The notes: generated by a model from the sequence alone, not told the origin. Shown: positions 1 through 8,072, counted from the stretch's first letter. The stretch is DNA of 64,000 nucleotides from Clostridia bacterium (GCA_017524165.1 JAFWUH010000002.1:1-64000); one strand, 5' to 3'. Program-made: numbers and translations.

Positions 1-1
1 C

Positions 2-226
2 ACCGCTCCCGGGCGAACTTCATCTGCAACAAATGTAAATGCGCTTTCAGCCAGCGACGCATTCTCTCTGCACACGGTTTACAGACATGGACCAAAACGC
101 AATGAAGAAATGGTAAAACAATGTGATTTGGTTATCTGCTTTTGGGATGGAAAGAGCAAAGGAACAAAAAGTTTAATTCAGTTTGCTAAAAAATACGGGA
201 AAACGGTTATGACAAAATTAATTTAA
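2..226 (+). CDS. SLOG/DUF2493-like protein, 3' end only
   Basis: The reading frame is open at the left edge and ends with TAA at 224-226, so only the last 74 residues are visible. They contain the pattern HGPKRNEEMV, then CDLVICFWDGKSKGTKSL and a closing YGKTV. The arrangement 'RNxxM...aDlviaFWDGkSrGTk.....A...g..v' is typical of small Rossmann-like SLOG (DUF2493/YspA-type) proteins, which are predicted nucleotide or ligand binders of unclear role. The N-terminal half with the glycine-rich loop lies outside the window. It is followed by the promoter of the T-box operon, so it appears to be the last gene of an upstream unit. Family call is from remembered motif shape only. Confidence 0.6.
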   Translation, partial: TAPGRTSSATNVNALSASDAFSLHTVYRHGPKRNEEMVKQCDLVICFWDGKSKGTKSLIQFAKKYGKTVMTKLI

Positions 227-259
227 AAGGACAACTTGAAAAGACAACTTGAAAAAAGA

Positions 260-288
260 TTGACAAATTTTTTCTACCGTGCTATAAT
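260..288 (+). promoter_or_regulatory. Sigma-A promoter of the asnS operon
   Basis: TTGACA at 260-265 and TATAAT at 283-288 are separated by 17 bases, a full consensus housekeeping promoter. Transcription would start near 295, at the 5' end of the T-box leader. Confidence 0.85.
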
Positions 289-294
289 CTCCAC

Positions 295-561
295 ATAGAT
301 GAAAGGCTTTGAGAAAGAAAAGTACCGTTGGAAACGGTGTGCAGTGAACTGCAGACAGTGAAAATGCAGTGACACGCCCTGCGGGAAGAACACTTTTTAG
401 CCGCAAGCTGAACGGGAGAAATCCTCAGTAGGTGCGTCGTTCCGGTGCGTTAAATCGGCACGGCTGTCAGGCCGGATGAGAGACTGCCTTCGGGCGGTAA
501 TGTAGGTGGTATCGCGGATTTGCGTCAATTCGTCCTATAGTGGGATGAATTGGCGCTTTTA
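295..561 (+). promoter_or_regulatory. T-box leader, predicted asparagine-responsive
   Basis: The leader contains the T-box sequence AGGTGGTATCGCG at 504-516, which pairs with the uncharged tRNA acceptor end, followed by an intrinsic terminator. An AGTA element near 321 fits the 5' side of a specifier loop; on the 3' side an AAC triplet (389-391, within GAAGAACAC) is in the place expected for the specifier codon, with GGCT near 309 able to pair with AGCC near 401 to close stem I. AAC is an asparagine codon and the downstream genes are asparaginyl-tRNA synthetase and asparagine synthetase, so sequence and context agree. The stem I fold was drawn by eye, so the specifier assignment is less certain than the T-box itself. 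Confidence 0.85.
522..561 (+). terminator. T-box terminator, alternative to antiterminator
   Basis: GCGTCAATTCGTCC (522-535) pairs, with G-U wobbles, with GGGATGAATTGGCGC (542-556) around a six-base loop and is followed by TTTT. The upstream T-box sequence would form the competing antiterminator when bound to uncharged tRNA. Confidence 0.8.
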
Positions 562-581
562 TATTTTAAGGAGTGATTGCG

Positions 582-1958
582 TTGAAACACATTGACATCT
601 ATGACATTTTTAACAAGGATGACTTGATTGGGCAACAGGTCACGGTTTGCGGCTGGGTTCGCACCTCCCGTGACTCCAAAAATATGGCTTTTTTGGAATT
701 GAATGACGGGACAACGCTCAAGCATTTACAGATTGTCATCGACAAAACGGTCTTGTCTGATTTGTCCGAATGTATGAAACTCGGTACTTCGCTAAAGGTG
801 GTCGGTACGGTGGTGAAATCGGTGGTTGCCGCCGATTCGGTCGAGGTGAACGCCCAAGAAATTACCGTTTTGGGTGTCTGTCCGCCGGAATATCCGTTGC
901 AGAAAAAGCGCCATACGCTGGAATACCTGCGCACCATTCCCGCCCTGCGTGTGCGTACCAATACCTTTAACGCGGTATTTCGGGTGCGTTCGGTGGTCTC
1001 CGCGGCGATCCATGAGTTCTTTCAAAGCCGCCGTTACACCTATGTGCATACGCCGTTGATTACCGGCAGTGATTGTGAGGGCGCCGGCGAAATGTTCCGT
1101 GTGACCACCATCGGTTACAGTAACGAGTACAAATCCGCCGAGGAATATGACGCCGCTGATTTCTTCGGTCGCCGTGCCGCCCTGTCGGTTTCAGGACAGC
1201 TGGAGGGCGAGGTAGCCGCCATGGCTTTGGGTAAGATCTATACCTTTGGGCCGTCCTTCCGCGCGGAAAAAAGCAACACGCCGCGTCATGTAGCGGAATT
1301 TTGGCATGTGGAGCCGGAAGTCGCTTTTGCCGAACTGCCGGATATCATTGAGATTGCAGAAGCGTTGATCAAGCATATTATCCGTACGGTTTTAACACGG
1401 TGCCCCGACGAAATGAAATTTTTTGACGCTCATTTTGAAAAGGGATTGATCGAAAAATTGGAACAGGTGGTCGCACAGGATTTTGTGATCATGACCTATA
1501 CCGAGGCAATCGAAAAATTGCAGAATTGCGGGGAGAAATTCCAATATCCCGTCTCGTGGGGATGTGATTTGATGACCGAGCATGAGCGTTATATTGCTGA
1601 AGTCATCTGCAAAAGACCGGTCTTTTTGACCGATTATCCGAAGGAAATCAAATCTTTCTATATGAAACAAAATGCCGATGGCAAAACCGTTGCCGCGACC
1701 GATTTATTGGTGCCGGGCGTCGGCGAAATTATCGGTTGCAGTGAGCGCGAAGCCGATTTGGATAAACTGTTGGAAGCGATGAATCTTCGCGGCATGGCGT
1801 TGGAGGATTATAACGATTATCTTTCATTACGCCGTTTCGGTTCGGTACCGCACAGCGGTTTCGGGTTGGGCTTGGAGCGCATGATCATGTATGTGACCGG
1901 CGTTCAGAATATTCGCGATGTGATTTTGTATCCGCGTACCGTCGGTTCCATTTCCTGA
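582..1958 (+). CDS. asnS: Asparaginyl-tRNA synthetase
   Basis: Class II aminoacyl-tRNA synthetase of 458 residues that charges tRNA-Asn in the cytoplasm. The N-terminal OB-fold anticodon-binding domain (about residues 15-105, VTVCGWVRTSRDSKNMAFLE) is followed by the catalytic core with motif 2 (FGPSFRAEKSNTPRHVAEFW) and motif 3 near the C-terminus (GFGLGLERMIMYVTG). AspS is excluded by length and by the missing bacterial insertion domain. The TTG at 582 is preferred as start: AAGGAG at 568-573 lies eight bases upstream, whereas the GTG at 573 overlaps that ribosome-binding site. First gene of the T-box operon; asnA follows after 16 bases. Confidence 0.93.
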   Translation: MKHIDIYDIFNKDDLIGQQVTVCGWVRTSRDSKNMAFLELNDGTTLKHLQIVIDKTVLSDLSECMKLGTSLKVVGTVVKSVVAADSVEVNAQEITVLGVCPPEYPLQKKRHTLEYLRTIPALRVRTNTFNAVFRVRSVVSAAIHEFFQSRRYTYVHTPLITGSDCEGAGEMFRVTTIGYSNEYKSAEEYDAADFFGRRAALSVSGQLEGEVAAMALGKIYTFGPSFRAEKSNTPRHVAEFWHVEPEVAFAELPDIIEIAEALIKHIIRTVLTRCPDEMKFFDAHFEKGLIEKLEQVVAQDFVIMTYTEAIEKLQNCGEKFQYPVSWGCDLMTEHERYIAEVICKRPVFLTDYPKEIKSFYMKQNADGKTVAATDLLVPGVGEIIGCSEREADLDKLLEAMNLRGMALEDYNDYLSLRRFGSVPHSGFGLGLERMIMYVTGVQNIRDVILYPRTVGSIS

Positions 1959-1974
1959 TAAAAGGAGAATATTT

Positions 1975-2961
1975 ATGGAGTATATTCAAAAATTAGACCT
2001 GTTGACCACCCAACGCGCGATTGAATTTTTGCGCCACCGTTTTCAAGAAGAATTGTCTTCGGCGCTTTCTCTCACGCGTGTTTCAGCGCCGCTTTTTGTC
2101 AAAAAGGACAGCGGAATCAATGACGATCTGAACGGCGTCGAACGCCCGGTGTGCTTTGATGTGTTGGAGACCGGAGAGATCATGGAAGTGGTGCACAGTC
2201 TGGCAAAGTGGAAACGCATGGCATTGGCACAGTACGGTTTTCCGATGCATACCGGTCTTTATACCGATATGAACGCAATTCGCCGCGATGAGGTTTGCGA
2301 CCGTCTGCATTCGATTTATGTGGATCAATGGGATTGGGAAGCGGTCATTGACGCCGCCGATCGCACGGAGGCTTTTTTGCGGCAAACGGTCGAAAAAATA
2401 TACGGCGCGGTTTTGACCGCCGCCGATTGTCTGGCGGAAAAATATCCGGTTTTAGACAACTATTTACCGCGCCAAATTTCGTTTGTTACGACCTATGAAT
2501 TGGAAGAACGCTATCCCGACAAAACGCCGAAGCAACGCGAATATGCGGCGGTACGGGAGTATGGCGCCGTCTTTTTGATGCAAATCGGCGACCGGCTGAA
2601 AAGCGGGGAAAAGCATGACGGCAGAGCGCCCGACTATGACGATTGGACCTTGAACGGCGATTTGTTGGTCTATAACCGCGTGATCGACGATGCGTTTGAG
2701 CTGTCCTCGATGGGCATTCGCGTCGATAAAACCGCATTGGTTGCACAACTGCAAAAGGAAAACAAAGAAGAGCGGTTGGCATTGCCCTTCCACAAAGCCT
2801 TGATGGAAGATCGCCTGCCCTTATCCATCGGCGGCGGGATCGGTCAATCCCGGCTTTGCATGCTGTTGTTGCAGAAAGCGCATATCGGAGAAGTGCATGC
2901 CAGCGTTTGGCCGCAATCGGAAATCGACCGCTGCAAGGAGATCGGAGCGGTGTTGCTGTGA
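1975..2961 (+). CDS. asnA: Aspartate-ammonia ligase (asparagine synthetase A)
   Basis: Makes asparagine from aspartate, ammonia and ATP. The 328 residues match the usual AsnA length; the fold is related to class II synthetases. Recognisable stretches are the N-terminal LFVKKDSGINDDLNG, the substrate-site region VHSLAKWKRMAL and the C-terminal LSIGGGIGQSRLCMLLLQ. AAAGGAG sits just before the ATG at 1975. Lying directly behind asnS under one T-box, it lets the cell refill asparagine when tRNA-Asn is uncharged. Its stop overlaps the GTG of trmB. Confidence 0.93.
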   Translation: MEYIQKLDLLTTQRAIEFLRHRFQEELSSALSLTRVSAPLFVKKDSGINDDLNGVERPVCFDVLETGEIMEVVHSLAKWKRMALAQYGFPMHTGLYTDMNAIRRDEVCDRLHSIYVDQWDWEAVIDAADRTEAFLRQTVEKIYGAVLTAADCLAEKYPVLDNYLPRQISFVTTYELEERYPDKTPKQREYAAVREYGAVFLMQIGDRLKSGEKHDGRAPDYDDWTLNGDLLVYNRVIDDAFELSSMGIRVDKTALVAQLQKENKEERLALPFHKALMEDRLPLSIGGGIGQSRLCMLLLQKAHIGEVHASVWPQSEIDRCKEIGAVLL

Positions 2962-3638
2962 GAATGCGGCGTAAAAAACATCTGGACGAACGGTTGGCAG
3001 CCGTCGCCGATTGGGTGTATATTTCGGATTCCGAGGATCGGGATTTCCGTTCCGCCGTTCTGCAAAAGGATTATTTGGATCTGAATCATTGGTTTGAAAA
3101 AGAACAGCCGCTTTATTTGGAAATCGGGTGCGGAAAAGGGCGTTTTGCGGTGGAATATGCCAAAAAGCACCCCGAGCACAATCTGTTGGCTGTCGAAAAA
3201 AGCGCCAATGTGATTGTCGACGCCGCCGAAACAGCCGCGGCGGAAAAACTGCCGAATTTACGGTTTTTAAAATGCGGGGCGGAATATTTGGAACGCCATC
3301 TTCGAGAAAAAACCGTGGAAAGAATCTTTTTGAATTTTTCCTGTCCGTTTCCGAAAAAGAGCTATGCGTCCCATCGTTTGACTGCGCCCGGATTTTTACA
3401 GATTTATAAACGGTTGCTCAAAGACGGCGGAGATATCCACCAAAAAACCGATAACCGTCAGTTGTTTGAATTTTCAATTGAACAGATGTCAGGCTTCGGT
3501 ATGGCTTTTCGCGGAGTTTCCTTAGATCTGCATCACAGTGATTTTCCTGAAAATATTATGACCGAATATGAATCGCGGTTTGTGGCATTGGGACAACCGA
3601 TTTACCGGTTAGAGGCATATTTTCCGCAACAAAAATAA
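2958..3638 (+). CDS. trmB: tRNA (guanine-N7-)-methyltransferase
   Basis: SAM-dependent enzyme that forms m7G46 in tRNAs. The Rossmann SAM motif YLEIGCGKGRF is at about residues 55-65, and the TrmB signature region reads FSCPFPKKSYASHRLT followed by LKDGGDIHQKTDN. The more common form is DPWPK; SCPFPK is a variant at the same place. GTG at 2958 overlaps the asnA stop (GTGA) and has GGAG ten bases upstream; an ATG at 2964 is an alternative. Third gene of the T-box operon, giving it a tRNA theme; it ends just before a terminator. Confidence 0.88.
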   Translation: MRMRRKKHLDERLAAVADWVYISDSEDRDFRSAVLQKDYLDLNHWFEKEQPLYLEIGCGKGRFAVEYAKKHPEHNLLAVEKSANVIVDAAETAAAEKLPNLRFLKCGAEYLERHLREKTVERIFLNFSCPFPKKSYASHRLTAPGFLQIYKRLLKDGGDIHQKTDNRQLFEFSIEQMSGFGMAFRGVSLDLHHSDFPENIMTEYESRFVALGQPIYRLEAYFPQQK

Positions 3639-3643
3639 AAAAG

Positions 3644-3680
3644 AGGCGTATCGCAGTTATTTGCAATACGCCTTCTTTTT
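3644..3680. terminator. Bidirectional terminator between trmB and the M23 gene
   Basis: AGGCGTAT (3644-3651) pairs with ATACGCCT (3666-3673), followed by TTCTTTTTT; A-rich sequence on the left gives a T-tract on the other strand. It serves the converging trmB and M23 genes. Confidence 0.8.
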
Positions 3681-3711
3681 TGCCCCTAAACGAAAAGGGT
3701 CGGGGGCAGGA

Positions 3712-4425
3712 TCATTCCAAACCGATGGCTTGAAGCGGGGAAACCGCCTCGCCGTTGACCGCGGCTTCCAAATGCAGATGGGTTGGATCGGCGCATTCCG
3801 ACGGGATGATCCCAACGGTGCCGATCACCTGACCCGGTTCCACAGCGGTACCCGATTCAACATGGATACTGTCTAAACCGCAATATTTTAAAATAATACC
3901 GTCGCGGTGGTCAATCACGACTGTTTTGCCCAGTATGGCATTTTCCTCCACCGTCACAACGGTGCCGTATCCCGCCGAACAAACATTACTGCCGGCTTTG
4001 GCGGCAATATCCATTGCGGGATGCAGACGGAAGTCGTTATAGGTCGCCGATTTTTGCAATTCTTTATTACTAAAGGTTTTTAAGATTTTACCGTTTAACG
4101 GAATTTGAAAAGCCTGCGCCGGGACGGCGGGCGCCGCCGGTTCTTCGACCTTTGGTTCCTCATAGGGAACATCGCTTACATTGTTTTCGGTAATTTCGGT
4201 ATCGGGGACCTCGGTTGATTCATTATATGACGGAGAGGGCTTGACATATTCCTTCGGTGCGGTTTGATTTTTTGCCGAATTTAAATTCTGATCGGCAACA
4301 CGGTTGTTTTGGGCAATAACCACCCAAGCAACCACAGCTAAAATAACCAAAAATACGGCGACTAAAGAATAAAGTCCGATGCGACCGACATATTTCGGAA
4401 AGGTTTGACGGGATGAATATTTCAT
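3712..4425 (-). CDS. spoIIQ: M23/LytM-domain membrane protein, SpoIIQ-like
   Basis: A 237-residue protein with one N-terminal membrane segment (about residues 18-40), a low-complexity Pro/Glu/Thr-rich linker (about 45-105) and a C-terminal LytM domain. Zn-ligand motifs are present: HPAMD, then HLHLE near the C-terminus, so the peptidase centre looks intact. SpoIIQ is made in the forespore, crosses the septum and binds SpoIIIAH around the engulfed spore; Bacillus SpoIIQ has a degenerate site while clostridial versions keep it. The upstream motif GTATA-N18-CATACTA fits a sigma-F/sigma-G promoter, which supports SpoIIQ over a general cell-wall endopeptidase. AAGGAG precedes the ATG. spoIID and spoIIIAH are not in the window. 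Confidence 0.68.
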   Translation of the reverse strand: MKYSSRQTFPKYVGRIGLYSLVAVFLVILAVVAWVVIAQNNRVADQNLNSAKNQTAPKEYVKPSPSYNESTEVPDTEITENNVSDVPYEEPKVEEPAAPAVPAQAFQIPLNGKILKTFSNKELQKSATYNDFRLHPAMDIAAKAGSNVCSAGYGTVVTVEENAILGKTVVIDHRDGIILKYCGLDSIHVESGTAVEPGQVIGTVGIIPSECADPTHLHLEAAVNGEAVSPLQAIGLE

Positions 4426-4456
4426 CGTGTTAACACTCCTTTTTGCATGTTACTGA

Positions 4457-4486
4457 TAGTATGTTCCGTTTTTTCGATTGCTATAC
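4457..4486 (-). promoter_or_regulatory. Sigma-F/sigma-G type promoter
   Basis: On the minus strand GTATA (complement of 4482-4486) and CATACTA (complement of 4457-4463) are separated by exactly 18 bases, matching the forespore consensus G(N)ATR-N18-CATNHTA. It is about 30 bases upstream of the M23 gene's start. Confidence 0.6.
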
Positions 4487-4558
4487 CGAAAAAATTTTTT
4501 AAAAATTTTTCAAAGGATGTTCATGATTTTTCCATAATTTCCGGATATACTATGCTTG

Positions 4559-4670
4559 TACCGAACAGGGAGCCGCATCCGGTTCGGTATGACTTCTCTG
4601 AAAAGAGGAGTCCTCTCCTCAAACCCCTTAAAACAAAAACAGACTATGGCTTTTCCCATAGTCTGTTTTT
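4559..4670 (+). ncRNA. Candidate small RNA with three hairpins and a C-rich stretch
   Basis: A -10 box TATACT at 4546-4551 precedes three hairpins in about 112 bases. The first pairs TACCGAAC (4559-4566) with GTTCGGTA (4582-4589). The second is a nine-pair stem (4591-4599 with 4604-4612) capped by a GAAA tetraloop. The third is a strong terminator. Between the second and third lies the unpaired pyrimidine-rich run CTCTCCTC AAACCCC, which resembles the anti-Shine-Dalgarno seeds of Gram-positive trans-acting sRNAs. There is no plausible coding frame. The -35 region is weak, and I recognise no named RNA family. Confidence 0.45.
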
Positions 4671-4675
4671 GTTTG
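4631..4675. terminator. Strong bidirectional terminator
   Basis: CAGACTATGG (4640-4649) pairs with CCATAGTCTG (4656-4665), flanked by A-rich sequence on the left and TTTTTGTTT on the right. It can end the candidate small RNA on the plus strand and the radical-SAM-linked gene (stop at 4689) on the minus strand. Confidence 0.88.
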
Positions 4676-4688
4676 TGCGGATTTCAGC

Positions 4689-5336
4689 TTATCGAAAAAG
4701 CTGATGTTGATCGTCATAAATTGCCGTTCGTGTGACGGCGTAAAAAGGCTTTTTTTGTTCTTGAAAGAAGACATCCAAAAGCAGGGTCGGATTCACATTG
4801 TCCTGTCCGCCTGCCGGCAAAGTCAGCGTTAAAAGGGTGCCTTTTTCGCTGGACGAAATATCGTAGGAAAAAATCTTCGGTACTAAATCAATTTCTTTCG
4901 GAATACCTTTTTTTGTCATTTTTTGGCAGAGAATCTGCGGCGAGGAAAGAAACTGTTTGAGTGGTTCGGTCAAGGCGCCGCCGTCTTCAAAGACAATCGA
5001 AAAATCAGCATAGGCGATTTTCCCGGTTTTCATGACCGGCTCTGCAACCGCGAAAACCTGAACATAGGGCGGGAAAACGGCATTTAGCTTGGGTTGAATC
5101 TGTTGCATGTCATAGTCATCGTCGGTCACGCGAAGATCCATCACTTCATAAGTGCTCTCAAATCCTAATGACAGCGGCAGGGCAAAGGTAAGATATAAAT
5201 GGGGATGAAATCCCTCGGTGTACCATACCGGGATATCGGTGCGGCGGATCATGCGCGTCATAAACCGCGTCATATCCAAATGAGAAACAAACCGCATGCG
5301 GTCGCCCTTGGTATAAAAAATTCTAACGCTTTTCAA
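4689..5336 (-). CDS. TIGR03936-type radical-SAM-linked protein (DUF2344)
   Basis: A 215-residue protein with the family's opening pattern: IFYTKGDRMRFVSHLDMTRF, then YTEGFHPHLYLTFALPL. It is nearly always encoded next to a TIGR03960 radical SAM protein, as here; in other genomes it can be fused to it, suggesting they work together, probably on RNA or a ribosome-related target, but no activity is established. TTG at 5334-5336 is chosen because family members begin just before the (R)(V/I)xF(S/Y)K motif; it has GGAG 11 bases upstream. A GTG three codons earlier is possible. It overlaps the upstream gene by 14 bases. Confidence 0.8.
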   Translation of the reverse strand: MKSVRIFYTKGDRMRFVSHLDMTRFMTRMIRRTDIPVWYTEGFHPHLYLTFALPLSLGFESTYEVMDLRVTDDDYDMQQIQPKLNAVFPPYVQVFAVAEPVMKTGKIAYADFSIVFEDGGALTEPLKQFLSSPQILCQKMTKKGIPKEIDLVPKIFSYDISSSEKGTLLTLTLPAGGQDNVNPTLLLDVFFQEQKKPFYAVTRTAIYDDQHQLFR

Positions 5337-7167
5337 AACACACACCCTCTCCAAATGATGCGGCACCGCATCCGGCACATTTTTCGCGGCAGTTTGGCGT
5401 CGGCACGCCCGCGTGCGCCAAGCGGTTTTCGCTGATCAGAAATTTTTTCGTGACGCCGTAATCCAGATGCGACCACGGGGAAATTTCCTCGTAGCTTCGT
5501 TGGCGGGTGGTATAAAAGTCGGGCGAAAGGTTACACGCCGCAAAAGCGTCCTGCCACTTTTCCAGCGAAAAGCATTCATCCCATCCGTCTAAACGGCAAC
5601 CGTTCTGAAAGGCTTTCTCCAAAACCGCGCCGAGCCGACGGTCGCCGCGGGCAAAGACGCCTTCCAACTGGCTGGTCTTGCTTTCGTGCCAACTGAATTG
5701 TATTTTTTTCGAGTGAATGCTGTCGCGCAAAACCTGCTGACGGCGCAACATTTCTTCACGGGTGATTTGCGGTTCAAATTCAAACGGCGTGAAGGGCTTC
5801 GGCACAAAGTTGGCAACGCTGATGGAAACAGCCACAGCCTTGCCCTTTACCCGGTTTTCAAGATGGTAATACTCGTCCACAATGCGTTGCGCCAAATCGG
5901 CAATGCCGCGGATATCGTCGTCGGTTTCGGTCGGCAATCCCATCATAAAATAAAGCTTTACCGCGGTATAACCGCCTGCAAAGGCAGTACGGCAGGTGCG
6001 CAGAATTTCTTCTTCGGTCAAATTTTTGTTGATCACATCGCGCAACCGTTGAGTACCTGCTTCGGGCGCAAAGGTGAGACCGCTTTTGCGCACGGTGCTG
6101 ATTTTTTCCAATAATTCCTCCGAAAAATTGTCGATGCGCAGGGACGGCAGAGATAGTGAAACGCCGGTTTTTTGACTCCAATCCAACATTTTGTCCAACA
6201 ACGGCTCAATGCCGCGGTAGTCGCTTGTGCTAAGCGAAGAAAGGGAGATTTCATCGTAGCCGGTGCGTTCACACAGCGTTTTGGCTTGGCAATTAACAAC
6301 ATCGACGCTTTTTTCCCGCACCGGTCGGTAGATGAATCCGGCTTGACAGAACCGGCAACCGCGAATACAGCCGCGAAAAATCTCCTGTACGGCACGGTCG
6401 TGGACGATCTCAATATAAGGAACCACAAACTGCTTCGGATAATAGGATTGATCCAAATCCCGGACAATGCGTTTGCGGACGGTCGGTTTGACGCCGTCCA
6501 GCGGAATAATTGCCGCGATTTTTTCGTCTTCCTGATAGCTCACTTCGTAAAGTGAGGGAACATAAACGCCTTCGATTTCGGCGGCGGCACGCAAAAATTC
6601 CTGTTTGGATTTGCCTTGCTTTCGATAGGTCTTATATAAATCAATGACCTCCAGGTCGGATTCTTCCCCTTCGCCCAAAAAGAAAAGGTCGATAAAATCA
6701 GCCAGCGGTTCAGCGTTACAGGTGCACGGACCGCCCGCAACCACGATCGGCGTCCAATCGGTGCGGTCGGCGCTTCGTAACGGGACACCGGCAAGATCGA
6801 GCATATTGAGTACATTGGTATAGGAAAGCTCGTACTGTAAGGTGAACCCGATAAAATCAAAATCCCGGATGGCGTCGCGGCTCTCCAATCCGAACAACGG
6901 TATTTTCTCCCGGCGCAGAACCTCCTCAAAATCCGTCCAGGGGGCAAAAACCCGTTCACACCAGATATCGTCGCGTTCGTTAAATTGGGAATAAAGAATT
7001 TTCATGCCCAAATGTGACATGCCCACTTCGTACACATCGGGGAAACAAAAAGCAAAACGAACATCGACTTTTTCCTTATCTTTCACGATACTGCCGCATT
7101 CTCCGCCCGAATATCTGCCGGGCTTTTGTACCGTCAGCAATAGCTCTTCCAGTCTTTTATCGTCCAT
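5323..7167 (-). CDS. TIGR03960 B12-binding-like radical SAM protein
   Basis: A 614-residue radical SAM enzyme of unknown substrate. The N-terminal half resembles a cobalamin-binding Rossmann region (FPDVYEVGMSHLGMKILY). The radical SAM centre is RGCIRGCRFCQAGF at about residues 290-303 (three cysteines for the 4Fe-4S cluster), with the later strand motif LTFAPEAGTQRLRDVINK. The ATG at 7165-7167 has AAAGGAG nine bases upstream. In clostridia this pair sits between spoIVFAB and rng/rplU; here the M50 gene precedes it, but rng/rplU do not follow. Confidence 0.85.
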   Translation of the reverse strand: MDDKRLEELLLTVQKPGRYSGGECGSIVKDKEKVDVRFAFCFPDVYEVGMSHLGMKILYSQFNERDDIWCERVFAPWTDFEEVLRREKIPLFGLESRDAIRDFDFIGFTLQYELSYTNVLNMLDLAGVPLRSADRTDWTPIVVAGGPCTCNAEPLADFIDLFFLGEGEESDLEVIDLYKTYRKQGKSKQEFLRAAAEIEGVYVPSLYEVSYQEDEKIAAIIPLDGVKPTVRKRIVRDLDQSYYPKQFVVPYIEIVHDRAVQEIFRGCIRGCRFCQAGFIYRPVREKSVDVVNCQAKTLCERTGYDEISLSSLSTSDYRGIEPLLDKMLDWSQKTGVSLSLPSLRIDNFSEELLEKISTVRKSGLTFAPEAGTQRLRDVINKNLTEEEILRTCRTAFAGGYTAVKLYFMMGLPTETDDDIRGIADLAQRIVDEYYHLENRVKGKAVAVSISVANFVPKPFTPFEFEPQITREEMLRRQQVLRDSIHSKKIQFSWHESKTSQLEGVFARGDRRLGAVLEKAFQNGCRLDGWDECFSLEKWQDAFAACNLSPDFYTTRQRSYEEISPWSHLDYGVTKKFLISENRLAHAGVPTPNCREKCAGCGAASFGEGVCFEKR

Positions 7168-7218
7168 GAAGTACAACTCCTTTCCTTTTATGATACAACA
7201 AAAAGGAAAGGGTTGCAA

Positions 7219-7812
7219 CTACATTTTCAGGAGTGCGGTCAGGGAAAAGTAAAGCGCCAACAGAAAGAAAGAGGGATTTGCCTGTCCTTTAAAAAGGTAT
7301 AACATGCCGACCGTCAGGGCGGCAGCCGAAAAAACAAAGGAAAGAACACGCAAGAAAAAAACGGCTTTCAAGGGGGTGAAATGCCGTTCTAAAAAACAAA
7401 GCAATATGATACCGCCGTCCAAACCGGCAACCGGCAAGAGATTGAAGATCCCGATGATCAGATTAATGAACGAAAACCGCAACAGAGCAAAAGAATCGGT
7501 ACCTCGCCACAAGACCACAAAAAGAATGCTGAACAGGAAATTGCTCAGCGGACCGCAAACGGCAATCAGCGTTTCGTCGGTCGGCTTTTTGCAAAAAGGA
7601 CGGACGATTTGTACCGAGGCGGGAATTAACCGAATCGCAGTCGGCGCACATCCGGTAAAGTTTAAGGCAAGAAGATGTCCCGCTTCGTGCAGCACCACGG
7701 CGCCAAAGGTCGGCAAAAGCAGTCCGCTTCGGTCAACGGCAAGGGCAAGGGCAATAACGGCTGAAAAGAAAAAAGAAATATAGATCTGTGTGCCAAACAG
7801 TTTAAACCTCAT
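7219..7812 (-). CDS. spoIVFB: Site-2 protease family M50, SpoIVFB-type
   Basis: A 197-residue polytopic membrane metalloprotease. The zinc motif HEAGH is at about residues 41-45 and the third ligand region reads NLLPVAGLDGG, both on membrane helices. SpoIVFB cleaves pro-sigma-K in the mother cell. The position directly upstream of the TIGR03960/TIGR03936 pair is where clostridia usually keep spoIVFB, and the gene before it encodes a short SpoIVFA-like protein, so SpoIVFB is more likely than RseP. The start overlaps the upstream gene by 11 bases, suggesting coupled translation. A housekeeping M50 peptidase remains possible. Confidence 0.65.
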   Translation of the reverse strand: MRFKLFGTQIYISFFFSAVIALALAVDRSGLLLPTFGAVVLHEAGHLLALNFTGCAPTAIRLIPASVQIVRPFCKKPTDETLIAVCGPLSNFLFSILFVVLWRGTDSFALLRFSFINLIIGIFNLLPVAGLDGGIILLCFLERHFTPLKAVFFLRVLSFVFSAAALTVGMLYLFKGQANPSFFLLALYFSLTALLKM

Positions 7813-8053
7813 GAAAAATCTCCGCTTGGGTCTCGGGAAGGGCGTCTAAAATTTCCTGTACCGAGGTTTCAACGCAAAATCGTTCTTCATAAGCCTTTCT
7901 GATGGTTGAAAAGCAGTCGGGGAAAAAGAGTTTTATCACCATCAGTCCGGAAAACAGCAACACCAGACAAAGCACCTCGCAGTAGGTAATGCCCAAAAGC
8001 GGGTGCAGTTTTTGTCGCGACTCAGTTTCTTCGGAGACGATTGTTTCATCCAT
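7802..8053 (-). CDS. Short single-pass membrane protein, SpoIVFA-like without LytM domain
   Basis: An 83-residue protein with a polar N-terminus, one membrane segment (about residues 24-46) and a short outer tail ([22 protein letters not shown]). No enzymatic motif is present. It is encoded immediately before and overlaps the M50 protease gene, the place where spoIVFA normally stands; SpoIVFA holds SpoIVFB inactive, and typically also has a C-terminal LytM domain that is missing here. I infer a reduced SpoIVFA-like partner. The ATG at 8051-8053 has AAGGTGG seven bases upstream; a GTG four codons earlier overlaps that site. Confidence 0.5.
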   Translation of the reverse strand: MDETIVSEETESRQKLHPLLGITYCEVLCLVLLFSGLMVIKLFFPDCFSTIRKAYEERFCVETSVQEILDALPETQAEIFHEV

Positions 8054-8072
8054 TTTCTTTTCCACCTTTTCG

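Noticed and set aside
599..961. Long open frames opposite asnS, rpoB, rpoC and the glycan genes
   Set aside because: They are shadows caused by codon bias of the strongly supported genes on the other strand; no ribosome-binding sites or recognisable domains.
4447..4704. 85-codon open frame on the plus strand
   Set aside because: It runs through the spoIIQ-like promoter, three hairpins and a terminator. No family resemblance and no ribosome-binding site.
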